DNA from: Flavobacterium stagni
GTDB taxonomy: Bacteria; Bacteroidota; Bacteroidia; Flavobacteriales; Flavobacteriaceae
Direction of reading: 5' to 3'
Length of the DNA: 64,000 nt
Assembly (NCBI RefSeq): GCF_004122105.1
Contig: NZ_SBKN01000004.1
Location: forward strand, 238,579-302,578
Shown here: piece by piece, positions 25,632 through 33,724 of the stretch
Layout: every line of letters begins with the position of its first letter
Position numbering within the stretch: position 1 is the stretch's first letter
Notes under the pieces: model-generated
The model's database searches: none
Seen by the model: only the letters and a program-made list of their open reading frames with translations
What the model was told of the DNA's origin: nothing
Program-made: the position numbers and the translations under genes

Positions 25632-25648
25632 TATATTTGTTAAACAAA
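25632..25648 (+). promoter_or_regulatory. folE -7 box overlapped by palindrome TTTGTTaAACAAA
   Basis: TATATTTG (25632-25639) matches TAnnTTTG, 20 bp before the folE ATG. No TTG at ideal spacing was found. The perfect palindrome TTTGTT-A-AACAAA (25636-25648) overlaps it and could be an operator. Confidence 0.5.
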
Positions 25649-25658
25649 ATTTACACTC

Positions 25659-26330
25659 ATGAGCACCGTCACAGAAAAAGAATTATTTGAAATCCTTGGT
25701 GATGACCACCAAATGACCGCTGCCGACACCCCTTTACGTCCGGATGCCTTTGTCAAATCGGATGCGGAGAAGATGACGGTAATCGAACACCACTTTGAAC
25801 AAATCATGGAAGCGCTCGGACTCGATCTTACAGATGATAGTCTACGCGGCACACCCCATCGTGTGGCCAAAATGTTTGTTCAAGAAATTTTTTCAGGCTT
25901 ACATCCTGACAATAAACCGAAAATTTCTGTTTTTGAAAATTCCTACCACTACGATAAAATGTTGGTGGAAGCCAATATCAATTTCAATTCGACTTGCGAA
26001 CACCATTTTCTACCCATCATTGGAAAAGCGCATATCGGTTATGTGTCCAACGGGAAAGTGATTGGTTTGTCTAAATTAAACCGTATAGTTGATTATTACG
26101 CTCGCCGACCCCAAGTACAAGAGCGTATGGTGATGCAAGTATTCAACGAACTCAAAGAAGTTCTGGATACTGATGATGTCATGGTCGTCATGGAAGCCAA
26201 GCATTTGTGTGTGTCCAGTCGTGGAATTAAAGACGAGACAAGTTTTACGTCGACTCTACAATATGGTGGTATTTTTGAAAAGAAAGAATTTAGAGATGAT
26301 TTCTTCCGCTTGTTAGGAGAAAAACAATAA
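25659..26330 (+). CDS. folE: GTP cyclohydrolase I
   Basis: This enzyme converts GTP to 7,8-dihydroneopterin triphosphate, the first step of tetrahydrofolate and pterin synthesis. The 223-residue protein has an acidic N-terminal extension, the RGTPHRVAKMFVQEIFSGL motif, Zn/active-site motif STCEHHFLPIIGKAHIGY (about 110-127) and EAKHLCVSSRGIKD with the second Zn Cys (about 185). The CEHH plus HLC pattern identifies the zinc-dependent type IA enzyme. It is transcribed alone, divergent from the LolD-like operon, and followed by its own terminator. The start ATG is well placed after a flavobacterial -7 box. Confidence 0.98.
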   Translation: MSTVTEKELFEILGDDHQMTAADTPLRPDAFVKSDAEKMTVIEHHFEQIMEALGLDLTDDSLRGTPHRVAKMFVQEIFSGLHPDNKPKISVFENSYHYDKMLVEANINFNSTCEHHFLPIIGKAHIGYVSNGKVIGLSKLNRIVDYYARRPQVQERMVMQVFNELKEVLDTDDVMVVMEAKHLCVSSRGIKDETSFTSTLQYGGIFEKKEFRDDFFRLLGEKQ

Positions 26331-26334
26331 AGTT

Positions 26335-26362
26335 AAGGGACTTCGGTTCCTTATTTTTTTTC
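26335..26362 (+). terminator. folE terminator with UUCG tetraloop
   Basis: An eight-pair stem (TAAGGGAC / GTTCCTTA, one wobble) closes a TTCG loop and is followed by eight T. It overlaps the last codons of the convergent downstream gene. Confidence 0.8.
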
Positions 26363-26668
26363 TAAAAAATCAGCGATGAACCCCAATTTTAAAGCGCGCA
26401 ACATGTTTTTTTCAAATTGCCAAAAGAATTTAAATTGACCAAAGAGAAAACCTAAAGTGACCAATAAAATTTGATAAATGGGGAAAATGACTAAGAAATA
26501 CAAAAGCAAATAGAGCGGATAGGCCAAACTCGTTTTTGTAATGCCTAAAAGCGGTAATAATGGTTTGGCAATTAACGCAGAGGACGAACCGGTAAGCGCA
26601 AAAACAACGACAATGACAAAATACTGCCAATTAGAGGTTATGTTGTATCGTTCTTTGAAACTTGCCAT
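26351..26668 (-). CDS. Small membrane protein, DUF6787-like
   Basis: This is a 105-residue protein with an amphipathic start (ASFKERYNITSNWQYFVI) and two or three membrane segments, ending in a basic helix with WQFEKNMLRAL. It resembles the flavobacterial DUF6787 family, with function unknown. It is the last gene of the serC-serA transcript unit, 17 bp after the lipoprotein gene, a neighbourhood I recall as conserved in flavobacteria. Confidence 0.75.
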   Translation of the reverse strand: MASFKERYNITSNWQYFVIVVVFALTGSSSALIAKPLLPLLGITKTSLAYPLYLLLYFLVIFPIYQILLVTLGFLFGQFKFFWQFEKNMLRALKLGFIADFLEKK

Positions 26669-26685
26669 GGTGCAAAAGTAAGGAA

Positions 26686-27117
26686 TTAAGGGCGTACGTC
26701 AAAGGTTCCCAACTTTTGTTTGTAATGCATTTGAAAATAGATGAAATAATTATAAATCAAGTAATTTACCTCATAGCCGTAATGAATATGTGGATCATAA
26801 TTGATTTGCAATTCATACAGATTGGGATTGTATTGTTGTGGCTGAAGTACTCTACGGTTCCATTCCTGTACCCAAATACGGTTGCGATTTTCTAAAAATT
26901 GTTCAGAATAATAGCCCCGACCCCGAGCCGTACCATTAACCCAGGAGTTGAATCCAGGTTCGATAATAATTACTTCATATTCAAGCGAATCATTGGCAAT
27001 CCGAATCGTGTCTTCTTTTTGAGCTACTTCATGACGATCCTGACTGGCTGTACGCGCCGGACTAGCACAAGCCCAAATGGCGATGATCAATATCCCTGCA
27101 AGTACACACTTTTTCAT
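26686..27117 (-). CDS. Lipoprotein, DUF6146-like
   Basis: The signal ends in lipobox IWAC (Cys 17), followed by a Ser/Ala/Arg linker. The mature domain, with EVIIIEPGFNSWV and RGRGYYSEQFLENRNRIWVQEW and many Tyr near the C-terminus (NYLIYNYFIYFQMHY), resembles the flavobacterial DUF6146 family. Function is unknown. It is located between serA and the DUF6787-like gene on the same strand. Confidence 0.8.
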   Translation of the reverse strand: MKKCVLAGILIIAIWACASPARTASQDRHEVAQKEDTIRIANDSLEYEVIIIEPGFNSWVNGTARGRGYYSEQFLENRNRIWVQEWNRRVLQPQQYNPNLYELQINYDPHIHYGYEVNYLIYNYFIYFQMHYKQKLGTFDVRP

Positions 27118-27171
27118 GTTTTAAAAATAATAAAAAGTAGGCTAACTCCTTGATAATAATTCGGTTTTAAC

Positions 27172-27202
27172 AAAAAAATAAGCACCCGTTAGAGTGCTTA
27201 TT
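27172..27202 (-). terminator. Terminator after serA
   Basis: AATAAGCAC (27177-27185) pairs with GTGCTTATT (27194-27202); the minus strand then reads T's. It lies 4 bp past the serA stop, so the small genes downstream may be partly uncoupled from serA. Confidence 0.8.
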
Positions 27203-27206
27203 GATC

Positions 27207-28163
27207 TTATTTTTTTCCTAAGAGTCCGATAATCTGTTCGGCCAATTCAGTTCCAATTCGGTCTTGTGCTTCCAATGTCGCCGCGCCAATATGAGGCGTA
27301 AGCGAAATTTTGGGATGCATCAAGATTTGAATTTCAGGTTGAGGTTCTTTTTCAAAAACATCCAAACCGGCAAAAGCTATTTTTTCATTGTCTAAGGCCT
27401 CAACCAATGCCACTTCATTAATCACACCGCCACGGGCACAGTTCACAATACCCGCTCCGTCTTTCATGAGCGCCAATTCCTCCGCATCAATAATGTATTT
27501 TTCTTGCGAGGGAACGTGAAGCGTAATAAAATCAGAATGTTTCAATACATCGTGAAGCGGTTCAGTTAAAATCTCCACATCAATAAATTGTCCGTTATAG
27601 AATTCAACTCGAATCGAAGCTTTATCAATAAAACTATCGGCAGCAATTACGCGCATACCCAAGCCCAACGCCATTTTAGCGACTGCTTGACCAATACGAC
27701 CAAATCCAATGATTCCCAGAGTTTTACCGCGTAATTCCGTTCCATTTGCATAGGCTTTTTTCAAACCGTCAAAATTAGAATCGCCTTCCAATGGCATGTT
27801 GCGGTTGGCATCGTGCAAGAAGCGAACACCCGAAAACAAGTGTGCAAACACTAATTCCGCTACACTTTCCGACGAAGAGGCCGGTGTGTTAATCACATGA
27901 ATGCCTTTACTACGGGCATATTCCACATCAATATTGTCCATTCCAACTCCACCGCGACCGATGATTTTGAGTCCAGGACAAGCATCGATAATATCTTTAC
28001 GAATCTTAGTGGCACTGCGCACCAACACCACTTCAATTCCTTTTTCGTTGATGTAATTCGCCACTTGCTCTTGAGCCACTTTCGTCGTAATCACTTCATA
28101 TCCGCCTTTTTCCAAGGCTGCAATTCCACTTTTGGAAATGCCATCATTTGCTAAAACTTTCAT
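27207..28163 (-). CDS. serA: D-3-phosphoglycerate dehydrogenase (short form)
   Basis: This NAD-dependent enzyme oxidises 3-phosphoglycerate to 3-phosphohydroxypyruvate, the first step of serine synthesis. The 318-residue protein has the D-isomer-specific 2-hydroxyacid dehydrogenase fold: GRGGVGMDNIDVEYA (about 70), Rossmann motif GIIGFGRIGQAVA (about 150), catalytic Arg in NCARGGVINE (about 243), Glu, and His in PHIGAATLEAQDR (about 293). It lacks the C-terminal ACT domain for serine feedback found in the long form. It follows serC by 98 bp, where a dispersed repeat sits. Confidence 0.95.
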   Translation of the reverse strand: MKVLANDGISKSGIAALEKGGYEVITTKVAQEQVANYINEKGIEVVLVRSATKIRKDIIDACPGLKIIGRGGVGMDNIDVEYARSKGIHVINTPASSSESVAELVFAHLFSGVRFLHDANRNMPLEGDSNFDGLKKAYANGTELRGKTLGIIGFGRIGQAVAKMALGLGMRVIAADSFIDKASIRVEFYNGQFIDVEILTEPLHDVLKHSDFITLHVPSQEKYIIDAEELALMKDGAGIVNCARGGVINEVALVEALDNEKIAFAGLDVFEKEPQPEIQILMHPKISLTPHIGAATLEAQDRIGTELAEQIIGLLGKK

Positions 28164-28179
28164 TTTTTATTTTTTTTAT

Positions 28180-28260
28180 GGAGCTGTTCCGGCTATCCGC
28201 TTTATCTTTTATTCCGCTGACGCTTCATAAAAGGATACCGCTGCTATCCGGGCTAGTCCG
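28180..28260. repeat. Dispersed repeat, copy 2 (between serC and serA)
   Basis: Carries GGCTATCCGCTTTATC, TTCCGCTGACGCTTCAT and GGATACCGCTGCTATCC, with inverted pieces (ATCCGC / GGAT). The wording is similar to the other GC-rich intergenic repeats of this window. Confidence 0.5.
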
Positions 28261-28261
28261 T

Positions 28262-29332
28262 TTAAATCGAACGCTCCAATTCTTGCATTGCGTTTACTAA
28301 TACTTGAACACTTTCCAACGGCAAAGCGTTGTACATCGAGGCGCGGTAACCACCCACCGAACGGTGACCGTTCAATCCCGAAATTCCCGCTGCTTTCCAT
28401 AAGGCATCAAATTTTTCGGTTTGTGCAGCATCTTTGAGAAGGAAAGTAGCATTCATCACACTGCGATCCTCCACTGCGGCCGTACCTTCAAACAACGGAT
28501 TGCGATCGATTTCAGCATACAACAACGCTGCTTTTGCGGCGTTTATTTGCTCAATTCCTGCGATTCCGCCTTGTTTTTTTAACCATTGCAAAGTTAGTAA
28601 AGACGCATAAACTGGAAAAACTGCAGGCGTATTATACATGCTTTCGGCCTTAATTTGTTTTTGGTAGTCCATCATGCTCGGTAGTGTGCGACCTGTTTTT
28701 CCTAATAATTCTTCTTTGATCACGACTAAGGTTGTCCCAGCCGGACCCATGTTTTTCTGTGCGCCGGCATAAATTAGAGCAAATTGTGAGAAATCAAGTT
28801 GGCGTGAAAAGATGTCCGAACTCATATCACAAATCACAGGAACATCCGTTTTCGGAAATGATTTCATTTGGGTGCCAAATATGGTGTTGTTGCTCGTGCA
28901 GTGGAAATAATCAGCATCTGCTGGAATCGTGTAGTCTTTGGGAATATAATTGAAATTAGCCGCTTTTGACGAAGCAACCACTTCCGTTTCACCAAATAAT
29001 TGCGCTTCTTTTATCGCATTGGAAGCCCAAGTTCCGGTTTCCAAATAGGCCGCTTTTCCGCCTACTTTCATGTAGTTGTAGGGAACACGTAAAAATTCCA
29101 TGCTGGCACCTCCTTGTAAAAAGAGCACTTGATAGCCTTTGCCTTCCAATCCTAATAATTCAAGCACTAAGGCACGCGCTTCTTCCATCACCGCGATAAA
29201 GTCTTTACTACGGTGCGAAATTTCTAGAATCGACAATCCCGATTGGTTAAAATCCAAAAGGGCTTGTGCGGATTGTTCAAAAACTTCTTGAGGTAAAATG
29301 CACGGACCCGCGCTGTAATTGTGTTTTTTCAT
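28262..29332 (-). CDS. serC: Phosphoserine aminotransferase
   Basis: This PLP enzyme converts 3-phosphohydroxypyruvate and glutamate to O-phosphoserine and 2-oxoglutarate. The 356-residue protein starts with the family's HNYSAGPCILPQEVFEQ, has ILEISHRSKDF, LFLQGGASMEF, the PLP Lys in YAGAQKNMGPAG (about 194), and ends GHRSVGGYRASMYNALPLE. Length and start are standard. serC and serA together cover two of three serine-synthesis steps. A phosphoserine phosphatase is not seen in the window. Confidence 0.97.
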   Translation of the reverse strand: MKKHNYSAGPCILPQEVFEQSAQALLDFNQSGLSILEISHRSKDFIAVMEEARALVLELLGLEGKGYQVLFLQGGASMEFLRVPYNYMKVGGKAAYLETGTWASNAIKEAQLFGETEVVASSKAANFNYIPKDYTIPADADYFHCTSNNTIFGTQMKSFPKTDVPVICDMSSDIFSRQLDFSQFALIYAGAQKNMGPAGTTLVVIKEELLGKTGRTLPSMMDYQKQIKAESMYNTPAVFPVYASLLTLQWLKKQGGIAGIEQINAAKAALLYAEIDRNPLFEGTAAVEDRSVMNATFLLKDAAQTEKFDALWKAAGISGLNGHRSVGGYRASMYNALPLESVQVLVNAMQELERSI

Positions 29333-29470
29333 AATTAAATTCCGAATAAATTCATTGTTGTGTTGTCATTCGGGTGCAAATTTCAACATTACATGAGAGA
29401 TATCCGAAATTCGTAAATTCGATTCCATTCCGACTTATCAACTAAAACGTTATAGTTAATAAGTAGTTTA

Positions 29471-30868
29471 TTAGTTTTTTAAGAATTTTGTTGTGAAAAT
29501 CTTACCGTTTTCGTCAGTTGCTTGTAAAATATACATTCCGTTTTCCAAGTGAGTAATAGGAATTCTACCATTTTCAGTAGAAAATGCTAACGATTTACCG
29601 CTTACATCAAAAAGTGCCAATTTTTGGTAATTAAAATCAGCCGTTATTTGAATGTATTCATGAGCTGGATTGGGAGCGATATTCAAAGTAGCTGTTAAAA
29701 ATGTAGGATTTCCCAAACTTGAAAAGGGAACGTAATACGCTTTACCATCATAAGGACCAGGGTTGTTTTCTTGGGGCGATCCAATCGCTAAACCCGTATT
29801 GTTCATAGCAATAACGCTTCCAAAGGCATCATCTTGTAAATCGGGGCCTTGGCCATATAGCGTCAAAGTGAGATTCCAAGTATTGTTTGCATATTGATAG
29901 AATCGTAATGGAAATTTACGCTCCATTTGTAATACATAATTATTCGTCCCAATAGCCATAAAATCGCCCTCAATTTTCATGACATTGACCATAGAATCGC
30001 CGTAATTTAGATTCATAGTAGCTGAATTGGTCCACATCGAACCATCGTGAACAAAACGTGTTAGATAATTGTCCGAGTAATCATTGGTTAAGACGAGAAG
30101 GTTGTCATTATGGAATGCAAAGTCTTTGATCACATTGGCGGAAGTATTCGTAAAGTTGAATGCCGTATTCTCTATCCAAGAATTTCCGTTCCAATCATAA
30201 GCCTTCAACGATTGAAAGTCACCTGAGGTGTAATATAAATTCCCGTTTCCAATATAAATTCGATTGTTATGTGTCCAAATCTTGCTCCCAAAATACGGTG
30301 TTCCAGGTGCTGTTATTTGTTGTACGAATGTATAAGCTGTTCCATTGAATTGGTAAACATACACCGAACCAGCATTGCCGCTTAAACTGGTAACCTGACT
30401 CACGAATAAAAAATTACCCAAAAGATGAATGTTTTTTCCAAATTGATCCTCAGCCGCCGGATTGGGTGCCGTAAGGGTTTGGACTAAGGTGCCTGGTGTT
30501 GAATTTTCAAAAACGTAGACACTTCCAGAGTTCGCCACCGACCCATCTTTACCCGGTGCTCCTGCCACAACAAAGTTTTGATTCACATCTAAACTATAAG
30601 CAAAATCGTCTTCCGCTGTCAAGGTTGGAACTTCATAAAAATTGGTTTGTACTGCGTTCCCTGATGTATAATCAAATCGGTAAATCGCACCTTTTTGTGC
30701 ATTAAATGAGGTGTTTTGAGTAGTCGCAAACAAATGGTTGTTGTCATCCAAGGCGACTCGCTTACCAAAGGCATTACCAGAAAACCCTGAGGAAGGGTAT
30801 ACGGGTGTTAAGGTTTGGGAATTAGTGATTAAAGAAATAAAAGCGAATACAAATACGAGTGGCTTCAT
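29471..30868 (-). CDS. T9SS-secreted beta-propeller-like protein
   Basis: The 465-residue protein has a Sec signal (PLVFVFAFISLITNS, cleaved near SQT). A long region contains about seven repeats in the style of FG-GAP / integrin-alpha propeller blades (for example DDFAYSLDVNQNFVVAGAPG and EDQFGKNIHLLGNFLFVSQ). The C-terminal T9SS type A sorting domain starts at NIAPNPAHEYIQI. It is therefore likely to be secreted or attached to the cell surface. Its ligand is unknown. It sits between serC and the acyl-CoA reductase gene, breaking an otherwise metabolic neighbourhood. Confidence 0.9.
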   Translation of the reverse strand: MKPLVFVFAFISLITNSQTLTPVYPSSGFSGNAFGKRVALDDNNHLFATTQNTSFNAQKGAIYRFDYTSGNAVQTNFYEVPTLTAEDDFAYSLDVNQNFVVAGAPGKDGSVANSGSVYVFENSTPGTLVQTLTAPNPAAEDQFGKNIHLLGNFLFVSQVTSLSGNAGSVYVYQFNGTAYTFVQQITAPGTPYFGSKIWTHNNRIYIGNGNLYYTSGDFQSLKAYDWNGNSWIENTAFNFTNTSANVIKDFAFHNDNLLVLTNDYSDNYLTRFVHDGSMWTNSATMNLNYGDSMVNVMKIEGDFMAIGTNNYVLQMERKFPLRFYQYANNTWNLTLTLYGQGPDLQDDAFGSVIAMNNTGLAIGSPQENNPGPYDGKAYYVPFSSLGNPTFLTATLNIAPNPAHEYIQITADFNYQKLALFDVSGKSLAFSTENGRIPITHLENGMYILQATDENGKIFTTKFLKN

Positions 30869-30901
30869 ACAATTACATTTTTATGTAAATGTAGAAAATT
30901 T

Positions 30902-31960
30902 TTAAATCGATTTTAAAAAATCCAAGGTATTTACATGATCGGCATAGTCCCAAAGTTCGGGGCGTTGCGTTTTTCCAAACGGAATGCTGTTGGGGATAAG
31001 TTCGTTGGATACGATGCATTGCAACTGATCGGCCTCTTCCGAAAGTCGTTTTTTTACATCGTCCAAATGCGAGTAGTATTCATAAAAAACAGACGAAATG
31101 GGAGAGGCATAACCCGAATCTTCTTTAATAGTTAAAAATCCATTATCCAAAATAGGAAACAAGCTCATTAAATAAACGGCTTTGTTGTAGTCGTAGTTAT
31201 TGGCATATTTGTCGTACTGGATCAAATCATTATAGGTGTACATCGCTTCAAAAAAAGTAGCAAAGGAATAGCCTTCGGGAACAAAAAGTTTGGATACATT
31301 ACGACAGCCCAATCCAAAATAACGGAAAATATCTTCGCCCAACTGAATCAAGTCTTCTTTGGATTCTGTTCCATCCAAAACCGCCACCGAATTTCGGTTT
31401 TTACGAATAATGGACGGTTTGTCTTTGAAATAATACTCAAAATAACGGGCCGTATTGTTGCTTCCCGTGGCGATTACAGCTTCAAAACCTTCTAATTTCC
31501 CTTCCGTAAACGTGATACAATTTTGAAATTCGGGTTGGCAAGCAATCAGATATTCCACTAAAAAAGGAACCATTTTTTGATCGTTGGATGAGGTTTTTAC
31601 CAAAGCGTGATGCCCCGAAACCAAAACACTCAGTACATCATGAAAACCCACAAGCGGAATGTTACCGGCTAATACTAATCCAATTGTTTTGGGTGAAGTT
31701 TCTGAAAAATCATAGCCTTCCAACCAGGTGTCTAGATTACTTTTCGTCAATGCTGCTGCCCAGGATTGTACCGCAAATCGCATTTGTTCGGGGGTAAACC
31801 AACCGTTGTAGTGTTGCGCCGTTTCGATATGACCTAACATGCGGTCAAAAAACAAATCGTTGTGTAATACCGCCGAATTTTTGATGGGTTGTTCAGTTCC
31901 AAATTGCTGTAAAAACTGACCCAATTGCAGTAAAGCGGTTTTTTTATCGATTTGTAACAT
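30902..31960 (-). CDS. Acyl-CoA reductase, LuxC-like family
   Basis: The 352-residue protein resembles LuxC-type acyl-CoA/acyl reductases, an aldehyde-dehydrogenase-like fold that reduces acyl thioesters to aldehydes with NADPH through a Cys acyl intermediate. GLVLAGNIPLVGFHDVLSVL and ALVKTSSNDQKMVPFL match the nucleotide-binding half. GLGCRNVSKLFVPEG contains the probable catalytic Cys (about 220). Its substrate in flavobacteria is not known, and there are no other lux genes here. It is divergent from the ferredoxin gene with only 60 bp between starts, where the two promoters interleave. Confidence 0.88.
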   Translation of the reverse strand: MLQIDKKTALLQLGQFLQQFGTEQPIKNSAVLHNDLFFDRMLGHIETAQHYNGWFTPEQMRFAVQSWAAALTKSNLDTWLEGYDFSETSPKTIGLVLAGNIPLVGFHDVLSVLVSGHHALVKTSSNDQKMVPFLVEYLIACQPEFQNCITFTEGKLEGFEAVIATGSNNTARYFEYYFKDKPSIIRKNRNSVAVLDGTESKEDLIQLGEDIFRYFGLGCRNVSKLFVPEGYSFATFFEAMYTYNDLIQYDKYANNYDYNKAVYLMSLFPILDNGFLTIKEDSGYASPISSVFYEYYSHLDDVKKRLSEEADQLQCIVSNELIPNSIPFGKTQRPELWDYADHVNTLDFLKSI

Positions 31961-31967
31961 AGGTTGC

Positions 31968-31998
31968 TTGTGTATGAAGGGTATTGATTGTAAATTTG
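31968..31998 (+). promoter_or_regulatory. Ferredoxin promoter (TTG-N20-TAAATTTG)
   Basis: TTG (31968-31970) and TAAATTTG (31991-31998), spacing 20, fit the flavobacterial consensus and end 22 bp before the ferredoxin ATG. Confidence 0.7.
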
Positions 31999-32000
31999 CG

Positions 32001-32027
32001 CAAAATTAATAAATTTCGCTATGGCAA
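32001..32027 (-). promoter_or_regulatory. Acyl-CoA reductase promoter candidate (TTG-N16-TAATTTTG)
   Basis: Minus-strand -7 box TAATTTTG (32008-32001) and TTG (32027-32025), one base closer than the usual minimum. It overlaps the ferredoxin start region. Confidence 0.5.
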
Positions 32028-32371
32028 TCATTATAACTGACGAATGTATTAACTGCGGAGCGTGTGAACCTGAATGTCCGAACACGGCAATCTACGAAGG
32101 TGCTGACGATTGGCGGTACAAAGACGGAACTAAATTACGTGGAAAAATCGTTTTACCCGACGGAACAGAAGTCGATGCCGATGCGCCTCAGAAACCCATC
32201 TCAGACGATTTGTATTACATCGTTCCGGGTAAATGTACCGAATGTAAAGGGTTTCACGAAGAACCTCAATGTGCGGCTGTTTGTCCCGTTGACTGTTGTA
32301 TCCCCGATGATAATCATGTGGAAAGCGAAGAGACGTTGTTGAATCGTCAAGCTTTTTTACATAACGAATAA
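32021..32371 (+). CDS. 4Fe-4S dicluster ferredoxin
   Basis: This is a 116-residue low-potential electron carrier with two [4Fe-4S] clusters. The first motif is [12 protein letters not shown] near the N-terminus, and the second is [22 protein letters not shown] in two parts (CTECKG and [10 protein letters not shown]). The insert between the clusters (residues about 25-68) and the E-rich C-terminus are typical of the YfhL/Alvin-type ferredoxins of Bacteroidota. Its electron partner is unknown. The divergent acyl-CoA reductase is the obvious neighbour and the pairing seems conserved. Monocistronic, with promoter and terminator. Confidence 0.95.
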   Translation: MAIIITDECINCGACEPECPNTAIYEGADDWRYKDGTKLRGKIVLPDGTEVDADAPQKPISDDLYYIVPGKCTECKGFHEEPQCAAVCPVDCCIPDDNHVESEETLLNRQAFLHNE

Positions 32372-32394
32372 GCAAAATTTTAGCTTAAAACACC

Positions 32395-32424
32395 AAACAC
32401 CTGACGTAATTCAGGTGTTTTTTT
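32395..32424 (+). terminator. Ferredoxin gene terminator
   Basis: AAACACCTGA (32395-32404) pairs perfectly with TCAGGTGTTT (32411-32420), followed by T's. Confidence 0.88.
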
Positions 32425-32493
32425 GTGTTTTTTCTGTACGGTTTTAACATTTGTAATGGAATTTTCTTAAATTTGGGTCAAACCCCTAACGCC

Positions 32494-33663
32494 ATGAGAA
32501 GATTACTGCTACTAATGTTGGTCTTCCATTTCTCGTTAACCAACGCCCAACTAGGAGACATTCATTTGATCCTTAAAGACGCTGAAACACTCGCCCCAAT
32601 CGATGATGTTACCGTCACTGTTTTGCGCACCAAACAAAACCACTTGAGCAATGCTGAAGGCAGGGTTTCGTTTGCCTTAACCGGAGTTTCCAGTATTCAA
32701 ATTACGCATACGCAATACGAAACACAAACGCTGCGTTCAACCGCTCTCAAAGAAAAAGAGAATGTGGTATTACTGAAAAGTGTGGTCAATACCTTGGACG
32801 AAATCATTATTACCAAACAACATCCCCAAAAAATCCTCAAAACCTTAATCGAAAATTCGGTAGCGAAACTCACCACGCCGTGCCGATTAAAAGTCTATTC
32901 CCGTGAGTTTTTTAAACGCAATGGGAATTATGTATTTTACAACGATGGCTTGATGAATTTTCAGATTTCTGGGAAAAATAAAGATTTTAAAAATTCCATT
33001 TTAGTAGAGCAAAATCGTTCCATCGGTTTGATAGATACCGATGTTCCCAATGATTTGTTGGGCTACGATTTGAACAATATCATGGAGAATTATTACAATT
33101 TCAAATACCTCGAACCGTTGTTGGAAGCCCGTGCTAAAAAGGACTACGATTTTGTAATTAAATCCTATACCAAAAACGATAATTATTACCTGATGGTGGT
33201 CAATGCGCTCGATCCCGTCAAAGGATTTAAAGACGATTATTCGATTATTTATGATAAAAAGAAAAAAGTAATCATCGAAGTGAGTTCCTCGGTCACCCCC
33301 AATTCTGTGGCTAATGCCCATGAGAAAACGGCAGTGGGCGCTCGCAATATGTACAAATCCAATTTTAAAAATAGTTACCGATTTAACGGTGAACATGAAT
33401 ATTACTTACTTTCCTCCCGTGAAGAAATCGGATTTGAACGGGTAGACAAAAAAGAAATTCGCACCGAAATTGAAGTGAGAAACTATTTTGTCACGACCAA
33501 TTTTAGCCAAAATGAATTTACATTCAAAGAAAGCGAAGTCTTTAAGGATAAGGCTTTGTTTAATTTGAAAGATAAAATTTTAACCGACTATTGGAATGTG
33601 TCGGGATTGATACCTACTCCCGAAGAAGAGACGATTATTAAGAGTATTGCCGACGAACCCTAA
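32494..33663 (+). CDS. Exported carboxypeptidase-regulatory-like domain protein
   Basis: The start is placed at 32494 (MRRLLLLMLVFHFSLTNAQ), which gives a clean signal peptide. An in-frame upstream extension is not signal-like. Residues about 22-105 form a CarboxypepD_reg-like beta-sandwich (IHLILKDAETLAPIDDVTV, NAEGRVSFALTG). The remaining 285 residues form an uncharacterised domain found in exported Bacteroidota proteins, rich in Tyr and Lys, with no TonB-dependent barrel. The product is about 390 residues. It is likely periplasmic or outer-membrane associated, with function unknown. A -7 box TAAATTTG (32468-32475) lies 18 bp before the ATG. Confidence 0.82.
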   Translation: MRRLLLLMLVFHFSLTNAQLGDIHLILKDAETLAPIDDVTVTVLRTKQNHLSNAEGRVSFALTGVSSIQITHTQYETQTLRSTALKEKENVVLLKSVVNTLDEIIITKQHPQKILKTLIENSVAKLTTPCRLKVYSREFFKRNGNYVFYNDGLMNFQISGKNKDFKNSILVEQNRSIGLIDTDVPNDLLGYDLNNIMENYYNFKYLEPLLEARAKKDYDFVIKSYTKNDNYYLMVVNALDPVKGFKDDYSIIYDKKKKVIIEVSSSVTPNSVANAHEKTAVGARNMYKSNFKNSYRFNGEHEYYLLSSREEIGFERVDKKEIRTEIEVRNYFVTTNFSQNEFTFKESEVFKDKALFNLKDKILTDYWNVSGLIPTPEEETIIKSIADEP

Positions 33664-33672
33664 TTCGCTGTT

Positions 33673-33701
33673 TTGTAAATGGGTTGAATGCCGTATATTT
33701 G
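33673..33701 (+). promoter_or_regulatory. ychF promoter (TTG-N18-TATATTTG)
   Basis: TTG at 33673-33675 and TATATTTG at 33694-33701, spacing 18. Predicted transcription start about 17 nt before the ATG. Confidence 0.72.
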
Positions 33702-33724
33702 CGCACTTTTAAAATTCAATTCTA

